Assembly: GCF_932526225.1 (NCBI RefSeq)
Contig: NC_064042.1
Span: 3,393,001 to 3,457,000, forward strand
Direction of reading: 5' to 3'
DNA length: 64,000 bases
Source: Nematostella vectensis
Lineage: Eukaryota > Cnidaria > Anthozoa > Actiniaria > Edwardsiidae
Position numbers and translations under genes: made by a program. Under the pieces are notes generated by a model. The model was not told the DNA's origin, made no database searches, and was given only the letters and a program-made list of their open reading frames with translations. Each line of letters begins with the position of its first letter. Within the stretch, counting starts at the first letter, position 1. Positions 50,435-64,000 of the stretch are shown here, piece after piece.

Positions 50435-53323
50435 TGATGCACATATCGTTTGCAAAGATTTATTGCGGTCTAAATACAATCACCACTAAACTACAGAGCT
50501 TAGCCAAGTCAACTTATTAAAAATGTCGTCAAAACCAATCTCGACCCTTTGAAGAAAAAAAAATCTTATTTTTCTTTGTTTCAAGGTTAGTGTTGTTTCG
50601 AGGCTGTTTTCAAGAAGGCTACTGCTGATGCTGATGGCACTACTGCTAGTTGTCCCTCTCGGATGGCAGCTGCGATTCTCAACAGGTGAGTGCAGGTGGT
50701 TAAGGGTACTTTAGGCTATCTTCATAGACACACTTGTTTTGTTCCGACTAAGGGCTGAGGCTCTTATTTTGAGGTCCTGTAAATAAATTACTGCCTTGTA
50801 CTTTAGGCTATCTTCATAGACACACTTGTTTTGTTCCGACTAAGGGCTAAGGCTCTTATTTTGAGGTCCTGTAAATAAATTACTGCCTTGTACTTTAGGC
50901 TATCTTCATAGACACACTTGTTTTGTTCCGACTAAGGGCTAAGGCTCTTATTTTGAGGTCCTGTAAACCTCTTGTATCAAACAAAACATTTTTTCGATAT
51001 TTAACAGAATTTCTGGCGTATATCGAGGCCTTTTTGCCCGTTTCGGCCTAAAAGTTGATATTTTGGCGATTGCAACGCCCAGCTCCCCAAAGCAACGCGC
51101 ATGTGCGTCCTTAGAAATTAGATGCTGATCAGGGCCGTAGCAGGGGGTGGGGCACTGTGGGCATGTGACCCCCCCTATATTTTCATGTCAAGAAAATTTA
51201 GCTAAATATTGTTGTTTTACCAAACGCTTTGACCTCCCTAAAAGGAAACTAATATATTCCTTTTTTTTGGAAAAAAAAAGATTCTTGTCATTTTTAAGGT
51301 TGCCGTATCGCAGGTGCTTCGTAAACTTTATGACTTGTACTCAGAAAAGAAAAACAGCGACTGTGACCATCTTTGGTCAATGCAGAAAGTATCTGTAAAG
51401 AAACTCGAAGATTCTTCGGTACCAGTCGCTCAATACGACAACGTTTTCTTCATATTCAAAAACTATAAGGAATGGCCAGAAGTGGCGTGGCTGTGCCCCC
51501 CTAAAATTCTCTAAATGTTTCTGTATTGTACCCCCTCCCCATTGTTACATGGCCTGCTACTGCTCTGTTATAGACATTTTCAGTTCGTTAATGACATGAG
51601 GTCGTTATGGTATGGTATGGCATGGTGCCTAGATTTGCGTTTTATTTTTTTCGAGGTCACAAAACCCTCAGCCCGATCGCAGATAAGCTGACACGTTTGA
51701 AGTGGTATACATTTATTTCATATAATATTACACCCGCAGTGCTTCCTGGGGTATCAAGTAAATAAGCAAATAAGCGTAAAGAAAATACAAATCCAAGTTT
51801 CATAACCAGTTATATGAACATTCACATAGCTTTCCGATTCAAGGATTCAGTCGTTTATACATTACCCATGAACCATCGCGGGTTACGACACATGAGTTCT
51901 CGAGTGCAACCCCCCCCCCCCCAGTAGTTTCTTTATGTTTCTGTTTTGTGCCCTCCAAAATACCGAGGCCTGTTACGGCACGGTAAAACGCTCGTTATTA
52001 CTGTAAGATTCTTAAATTGTACTCCTCAAATGTTTTCTTCCATCAAATAACACGGGTTCTATCTTTTGTGACGGCACTTCTTATTTGAGTAAACATAGTC
52101 CATGTGATAGCTCCAGACTGACTGTGTCGTCTGAAAGTAACATTCTCGGCTGCTCATACGACAGCAAGACAATCTTTAGTAAGGATCAAGTGCGACTTGA
52201 AGGGACCACACCAAAGAATAAAAGTAATCAAGCAGAAATTTACTTTTTTTTTTGTCTGTCTGCTGTCTGTTTTCCCTCCCTCCCTCCCTCCCTCCCTCCC
52301 TCCCNNNNNNNNNNNNNNNNNNNNNNNNNNNNNNNNNNNNNNNNNNNNNNNNNNNNNNNNNNNNNNNNNNNNNNNNNNNNNNNNNNNNNNNNNNNNNNNN
52401 NNNNNNNNNNNNNNNNNNNNNNNNNNNNNNNNNNNNNNNNNNNNNNNNNNNNNNNNNNNNNNNNNNNNNNNNNNNNNNNNNNNNNNNNNNNNNNNNNNNN
52501 NNNNTTTTTCCTTCCTTCAATTTTATCTTTATTTCTTTTCCATTTTCATTCATCTCATTTTCTTTTTTATTTATAGAAGTTCATCACATATATCATTCAC
52601 TTTATAGTTAAAGACCTTTATTCTATTTACACAGAGCTTGTATGTGCAGGTATGCCCACAGTTGAACGTCGTCTAAATAACAAGACAGTGTCCTACATTG
52701 AAACGACACTAGACTCACTAACTTCACAGCTCAACCAAAGCGACATGGATCAGATCCTCATAATCGTTCTTTTGGCTGATGAACAGAGACCCCCAAGAGA
52801 GAAAATTCGGGCCATGCTATCAAATAGATACCGCAAGTTAATCGACAGGAACTTCCTGCATTTGATTGAGGCGCCGAGCAATTACTACCCGCCGCTAACC
52901 GGTTTACCGCGGAACTTCGGTGACACGCCAAAACGAGTTCACTGGCGTTCAAAGCAAGCCATGGATTTCGTATTCCTGATGCAGTACTGCAGTGGACTTG
53001 CGGAGAACTTCCTGGTACTTGAGGATGATCTCAAAACCGATGGAAATTTTCTTAGCGCTATCAAGAACTGTCTCAACCTTCATAAGGGATTAGATTGGGT
53101 TCATCTTCGATTCAGCATTTGGATGTCTTTTGGGAAGTTCTACAGAGAAAGTGCCTTAACCAATCTGGCAAGATATTTGAGAATGCTATATTTTGAATCC
53201 CCTTGGGATCTTTTAGTAGACAAGTATCACAAAAGGCTTCGGCCTGATGACATGGCGTATTACTGCGGCCAAGTATTTAAACATATAGGAAATCATTCAT
53301 CATCAAGAAATACAGAAAGCTAA
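49015..53323 (+). CDS. MGAT4 (GnT-IV, GT54)-like N-acetylglucosaminyltransferase, short form
   Basis: A Golgi type II membrane enzyme expected to add GlcNAc to N-glycan cores. The solid part is the last exon 52650-53323: GMPTVERR and a WRSKQAMDF block match the conserved GIPTVKRE and WRTKQ blocks of MGAT4, LEDD (residues 187-190) is the metal/UDP-sugar motif, and the exon ends soon after FKHIGNHSS. The exon 50586-50685 encodes RR followed by a hydrophobic anchor (LLLMLMALLLVV) and joins in frame (phase 1). Candidate 5' exons 49015-49041 (MAEHGVKLK) and 49227-49289 also join in frame, giving 864 nt and 287 aa, but both lie in a transposon-like element; translation might instead start at the Met codons inside 50622-50630. 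Compared with vertebrate MGAT4A/B (over 500 aa) it lacks the coiled stem and the C-terminal lectin-like domain. A 200-N gap lies in the last intron, so a missing exon cannot be excluded. AATAAA follows near 53447. Confidence 0.82.
50707..50967 (+). repeat. 92-bp tandem repeat, three copies (last partial)
   Basis: Copies start at 50707, 50799 and 50891 (TACTTTAGGCTATCTTC...), directly after the exon encoding the membrane anchor of the MGAT4-like gene. Only one or two differences are seen. Confidence 0.93.
51130..51567. repeat. hAT-like MITE (CAGGGCCGTAGCAGG ends)
   Basis: CAGGGCCGTAGCAGGGGG at the left and CCTGCTACTGCTCTG at the right are inverted, inside the MGAT4-like gene's last intron. 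It includes an open frame (51314-51514) that is out of phase with the gene. Confidence 0.7.
52305..52504. other. Assembly gap (200 N)
   Basis: Exactly 200 N flanked by a CCCT-type microsatellite on the left and a T/C-rich tract on the right, inside the last intron of the MGAT4-like gene. The real length and any exon inside are unknown. Confidence 0.99.
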
Positions 53324-55854
53324 ATACATAAATGTTAAATCATTAGAATTTTTGTTTGGGTCCAATATAGTGGACCGTCTTTGTACATTTGTATCTCCAA
53401 AAATATAAGGTGCCGTGACATATCGGCTTTACATGAATGTGAAAGGAAATAAAATTCCTTTATGTTTGTAACCTGCTACTTATGGAGCTATTTAACAGTG
53501 GTTTAACTTATGAATAAAAAACAACAGATCTAGGCCCTTCAGTGTTATTTTTCCGGTGCTCCCCCTTTACCAACCCCCTAGGATTTCAGTGGGATTCAGA
53601 AAAATAACCCCTAACACCCCCTTTGGGTAAAAACTTTCGTAGCCTATCTCCAATATCTTCCCTCCTTCCTGCTCTCCAGACCCCCCTCCCCCCCTCCCTC
53701 CGGGTATCTTATGAACACTCCTTCAGCCAGCTTACGAAACAAAAAACAACAGTAAAATAGTTATATTGTAGCTTTCTTCAATATATTTTATTTAATACAA
53801 TAGAGACCAGCTCTAACATTTGAAAAACATTGGATCATGCATGCCTCTCTCTATGATTATAATGTCAAAATGCAACGTATAAACATTATGTGATTTGGTT
53901 TGAAATTCTTTTAGAATTGACCTTGCCTGAATATTGATTGAGCTAAGTAGCGATGCGCCACTTTTCCCGCCATTTATGACAAATCTTTGTAAAGATAATT
54001 CCCTCGAATTGCACTGCGCACCCCTTCTGCGCATAGTGGCGCGCGCTGTTTGTTCGGTTTTTCCGGTATTAAGTGCGCGCGCGCCACAGTTAAAAAAGAA
54101 AACAAAGCGAAAGGCGCGCGTGTTTACTTAAAAACGCTTTGACAGAAGAGCGAGGTCGGTTACCCCCATTTTTTACACTTTTTAAAAGCTCTTAACTTCA
54201 ATATTGTTTCTGCCAAGTTTTAAAAAAACTGGATAGTAGAACTTTTTCAAGGGAATTACCTTGAAGCGCATTCTGTTAAGTCGGCTCGGAATTGGGCATG
54301 GTAACAAATCCATGAGTCAGGGTATGACATTGAGGAAAGGGTGTGGAAGGTGTTGTGCTGGATGAAGTCGATAGGTTTATGGTTGTTACACGAATTAAAC
54401 GAAATTGGTTGCAACCTCCGCAACCCTACACATAGAATTGCCACCAACATGACAGTTTACTAACATGGATATCATTATAACTTTATGATTACAATGCCTG
54501 AATGGCACTTGGTATGTATATGCATACGTTGTGAAATAACGTTTAGCCTTTTTTATTAGTTATTTTTTATTAATGATCACATTTTAAAGGACAAAAACGC
54601 ATTTGGCATTAACCTTGACCAAGCGGTCTTTGTGCGTATTTCTTGCGCATGAAGGTTTTTTTTTGCGGCTGTATAAAGAAGTTGGAAAAGCTGGATCCTT
54701 GAGCAAAGGGAGATTTAAACGAAGTACAAAATAGCAAAAATAATGCAATATGAATTGATATACCAATATATGTATGTACAATTACAAAAATAATATAACA
54801 AAAATTTGTAGAAGCATACCCTAAGGGTTAATTTAAATGCTCTTTTACCTCAGATCCGATATTTCAAGTGGAAAATGTCAGCAGAATGATGCTTGAATAA
54901 ATATAAGATGGGGCTTTTGAAGCATCAGAAGGGAGCTTCAGTCTCAGATAACTAATCAACCGACTATCCATTTTCTCTATATAATCATCCACTACCTACC
55001 AACACTTCCTATTTGCTGTGATCATAAGGTCTAGATTGAACGCCGTGCCAGAGTCGCATTATAATGCCGTTCTAGAAAAGTTTGACAGATAATGTGACAC
55101 TAGCACGCCGTTCATTGCGCTCATTAATTTAATTGAGAGCCTTGACCCCACGTTTACTGTGTATTCGCCCTATGGTCGGACCTCAACCAACCCAGAAAAG
55201 TGCGACTATCTAAGCTTAGGCGACGTTAAAACTAATTAAACTGACTATCGATCAATTCTAAACTGATACAGTTCATTATATAAATATAGTTATCGACTAC
55301 CAGTGTGTTTTCATACGCTAATAAAGCCACCCATGGGTGCGGGTTCTAGCTATGCGTGAGGTTTCACAAATGAAATCATTACAAAAGGTTTGGCTACATA
55401 AGATTGGTTGCATGGTTAAGCTAGGCAATACAAGAGCCAGTAAGTGAGGTTTACAGTGGCTACACTAATACACTAAACATTTCTTGGCCTTTTGTGGTCA
55501 TCTTTTGATCATCGCTTATACTAAGGTCATAATTACTGCACTATAACCAATATGGTTAATAAATTTACAGTGGTTTTTTTTTCAACGTTTGTGTCTTACC
55601 AGACCAATAAACTTCTCTTCATAATTTAGGAACTTTGCAGACAAGATATCGTAGAATTGCATTTCAAGCCGGCAATACAGACCTTGGCGCCTTTGCAAAC
55701 TTGCAGCAAGAGTATCATTGCCTTTTCCTCGAGCTGTCAAGCCTGACATAATTCCAGACATAGAAGCTAAAACTCAACTTAAAGGCTGCCCAGCCTTTAA
55801 GCATGCGCTTATTAAGCATTCGCTGATAACTTACACCCTCGTTTCTTCAGTTGC
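53324..55854. other. Intergenic region between the MGAT4-like gene and the zinc-finger gene (convergent 3' ends)
   Basis: Holds the MGAT4-like 3' UTR with AATAAA near 53447, a T/C-rich tract near 53680-53700 and a short TIR element at 53993-54265. No coding exon is supported. Small open frames at 54256-54450 and 55718-55918 have no recognisable motifs; the second overlaps the zinc-finger last exon on the other strand. Confidence 0.5.
53993..54265. repeat. Shorter member of the same TIR family as 6242-6908
   Basis: The left end (AATTCCCTCGAATTGCACTG) and right end (TTCAAGGGAATTACCTTGAA), plus the GCGCGCTGTTTGTTCGG segment, match 6242-6908 in reverse orientation; internal sequence is deleted. 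Confidence 0.78.
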
Positions 55855-60835
<4,981 letters not shown>

Positions 60836-63800
60836 AACTAATCCCTCGCAGCAGACTCCAAAAATCTTGTCGCCCCTTCCCTGGTCATAAATCCTGTGGC
60901 TGAACAATCTCGTAGAAATAGGAGATGTTAGCTGCCTAAGGTGACGCCATTATGATATCACGGACACGGCGACGCCCGCGGTCACGCCCGGACAGCGGTT
61001 CACCTTTCGCGCACGCGCACCGGCTGTCAATTTGTGTGATCGTAGGGAAATTAAACAAACCGTGCCAAAAAAAATGATCTTGGCAATTCTTGAGTAGATA
61101 AAACCAGAACCACACTCCCGTACGTTGTGATGGATTTCACGAGTTCCTTCTGGGATTCATGAGGACTGTTTCGTGCTCTGGATGGCAGGCAGGATTTATT
61201 CCTATGTGATGGGTTGGTTGTTTTCTCACCAACAGTGTGGCTTCTAGTGTTTTCAAGCTGGTCTGCCATGAATTGGATGAGTAAACAATTACATCACATC
61301 TAGGTTAGGTCATGCGCCGGATAGATATCTTCTCGTTAGAGTCATTCTTTCCCAACTTCTTTGGTTCTGTTCTTTTATGTCGATCCGGGCTCTCAAACTA
61401 ACACTAAAGTTAAAGTGAAGGCGAGACACCGGCAATGATCGTCCTACACATCGAGTTTATATGAACAACCTAACAGTATAATTATAACGATAGCCACAAG
61501 ATAACACATACAAGATATAGGTTTTGAAAATTGAATTTTTCAGAGGCTTACACCGTATATCTCGTGTTTTGAGTTGAACAGCAACATCAAGAAAATAAAA
61601 TAAAAATACACACATAAATTTCTATGACAGCAAGAACAAAAATGGAAGACATGGCATTTTGTAAAATACCACTATCTACCGAGCCGATACTAAAGCTTGC
61701 AAGAAGATAAAACGGCTGCTTTCCAAAAAACATCAATTCAATACTCATCCGTTTTCGAGACTTGTGGAGCCAAATTCAAGGCAGTGATTGGATTTTACAA
61801 TTTAATCTTGTATTTAGAAGTTAAATAAAAGAGGCATTCTATTCTTCTAAAAAACTTAACGACATAAAAAGAATGAATAAAAGGCTGCATGAAAGGTGCA
61901 CTGTAAGGGAGTGAAAGGAGTGTAACTGCAATGAGACCACTGCTGCAACGATGAGCTATAACATTACTGTTTTTTTCATTTTATTTTTTTTATTCTTTTC
62001 GTGAAGCGAGAGTGAACAGCTATAGTATCCAGGGTAATTTAGTGGATGCAGGATGATTCCTTACAGCTTTGTGCTTACAGCTCCTTCAATCTGAGGCCTT
62101 GTGCAATGACCCTGGTTGTATGGCTCAACCTAAATGGCAGGTATACAGAATAAACACTCATCGAATCAATGATCATATCTGTATATGAAAAAAAAAAAAG
62201 AAAAAGCGCTACCTCTAATTTCTAAAGGGGCAAAATTTATCAAATCGTCGTCCAACACAAAAAAATGCTTGTATTGTTCGTCGAAGTTTTCTCTTCTTTC
62301 TTGCTCAAAAAAGGTAAGCTTTCAGCCCCTTTCAGGTTCATGTATTTTACATGGACACAAATGATGTTTGTTGTCCTATTCTTGAAAATACAACTGCAAA
62401 AATAACAAATCCCTTGTTGGAAGCAATTTATTACAGTGCAATATTGCAATCTGAAACGTGCAAATGCAACACGACACCTAAATTTGACAACAGCGCATAA
62501 GTTTGGAAAGACAAAATGTAGGATGACCCTTTATTAACGTTTAAAGGTTGCTTTGGTTTTCTTTTTTTATTATTGTAAATTACCGTTACTCCCCTAAGAT
62601 ATGATGTTAGTCTCTTGAAGTCTGTGATTGTATTTTATCAATCGACCACCTGTCCTTTTTCTAACTCCGGATCCCACGACCTTTCTCATATTACACATCC
62701 ATTGGATGGTAATCTTAAGTAAGGAATTTCCAAGGATAGCTATTTTAAATATCATATTTTAAAAATATTTTGCAAAAGACAAATTTCTCAATGCACATTG
62801 CTGCTTAATAAGCGTAACATTATTACTGGATTTTGTAATTATTGGGCTGCCGCTAATTACAGCTAGAAGAAGGCTTGGAAAAGACGAACCCTTGAAACGA
62901 TTCTATTTCATGAACTATTTTATTCATATTTTTAGATCCCTTTTAAGTAAATGAATCAAAATTGCTACTATTGAAATTGTTCTACATTTTTACTACGGTT
63001 TTCCGTCATCATTTAAACAGTTGCCGCTTTTCAGGATATTGACCTCAGCTTTATACTAATTCCAAGGTACCTGAAGCGTGCGTTCAGGCATGTATTCACT
63101 AAGCGAGTATTTGGGAACAAACACAATAAGCAGCATACAAAAATGAATGCAACACTTTCTGGTCAGTTCTTTTATCCATAACTAACTTCTCGGGTACAGT
63201 GAATGAAGGTCAAAGAAGCCTGATGCGCAAATAATAACAAGCTTAATGTTACGGGTCATGAGATACGGGTCAGGGTCTACATGACATGGTTGACTCAGTT
63301 GACCGCCTGCCCTCAGAAGAAGTGCTTGGTACGTCCCACAAAATTTGCATCTTTGAATTGATACTTGTGCGATAAAGAATTACGATAAGTCGATTGTTAT
63401 TTATTACAGCAAGAAAATTGCCACCTACCACTAATTATCGACGAAATCTGGTATACTTCCCTTTTTATTTAGAAGCTTGATTTGAACAACGACGGTAATG
63501 GTTGCTTTTCTGATAAGTTAACAGGGAGTGTTTTATGGAGTTTGAGCTTGGTTTGAAGACTGAAACTAAAGCTTAGCACTAAGGCTGGTCCAAGGCAGAT
63601 GACCCGCATGATTTTGACCTCATTGACCTCGTTGGGTTCATAAATCGGTGAGCTAGTTTTTTTGTTGGAATGAACAGGCGACAATACAGCGTTTATTACT
63701 CACCCTAGCCTAATGAAAATCAGGGGTTTGTTATGTCTTGTAAAAAAAAAAGATCGAAGATTGTCAATTTATTGTCATAGAGGAGACTTAAAAAATGTGG

Positions 63801-64000
63801 CTCTTCAAACGGCTTAGCTTGACTGAGCAGTTTCTGTTAGGTCGGAAGCAGAGACCATGACCTGGTGCGTTGGTGATATTGTCCGCTTAAGAGACGAGCT
63901 GTTAAACTTCAGTAATTGTAGACAATTGACAAGGATTAAAGACTGGTTCAAAGAAGTTTTTCTGACATCTTTTCATTCGTTTGATTTTTCTCGTCTTAAC
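60836..64000. other. Upstream flank of the zinc-finger gene
   Basis: Contains the likely promoter of the SNAG zinc-finger gene (60900-61050, CpG-rich) and then about 2.9 kb of AT-rich sequence with no convincing exon. A 46-codon frame on the minus strand (about 63469-63609, MRVICLGPALVLSFSFS...) begins with a signal-peptide-like segment but lacks any other support. Confidence 0.45.
60940..61050 (-). promoter_or_regulatory. CpG-rich putative promoter of the SNAG zinc-finger gene, with an NRF1-like site
   Basis: A short GC-rich island in an AT-rich neighbourhood, 105-215 bp upstream of the ATG. CGCGCACGCGCA at 61008-61019 fits the NRF1 consensus YGCGCAYGCGCR. That this is the promoter is inferred from position and composition only. 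Confidence 0.4.

Noticed and set aside
51314-51514. Possible extra MGAT4 exon (MLRKLYDLYSEKKNSDC...)
   Set aside because: It is in the wrong phase for both neighbours, lies inside a TIR element and has no similarity to the MGAT4 stem that I can see.
52085-52611. Frames running through the assembly gap
   Set aside because: Most residues are unknown; the frames exist only because N codons contain no stops.

Overview
The window is animal nuclear DNA. It contains intron-rich genes with GT-AG splicing, many short inverted-repeat transposons, microsatellites and minisatellites, and one 200-N assembly gap. The gene content (a receptor pair of the glycine/GABA type, an ADAMTS ending in a Cys-rich domain with FYGECWSG, and a SNAG zinc-finger factor) fits an anthozoan cnidarian, most likely Nematostella vectensis or a related sea anemone. 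The species is an inference; the gene families are read directly from conceptual splicing.

Six protein-coding genes can be reconstructed, and every exon set closes in frame. (1) 117-7511, minus: an anion-type Cys-loop receptor, 7 exons, 464 aa. (2) 10039-25397, plus: a secreted ADAMTS metalloprotease, 25 exons, 1048 aa. (3) 27822-36319, minus: a second anion-type Cys-loop receptor, 8 exons, 452 aa. (4) 30251-31282, plus: an intronless class A GPCR of 343 aa, lying inside an intron of gene 3 on the opposite strand. (5) about 49015-53323, plus: a short MGAT4 (GnT-IV, GT54)-like glycosyltransferase of about 287 aa with an uncertain N-terminus. (6) 55855-60835, minus: a 415-aa transcription factor with an N-terminal SNAG motif, an HNF1-type atypical POU-specific-like domain and five zinc fingers.

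The stretch 36.3-49 kb is gene-poor and holds tandem repeats, TIR elements and microsatellites. The two receptors share a matching 218-bp and an 83-bp exon, so they are diverged paralogues; the paralogue supports calling a rare GC-AG intron in gene 1. Small tandem duplications straddling exon-intron junctions recur in three of the genes, and one creates an in-frame alternative splice donor in a Cys-loop exon.

No operon-like or defence-like system is visible. The most novel item is the SNAG / HNF1-POU-like / zinc-finger domain combination. The genes do not form one obvious pathway; two receptors and a GPCR act in signalling, while the ADAMTS and glycosyltransferase act in the secretory pathway and matrix.
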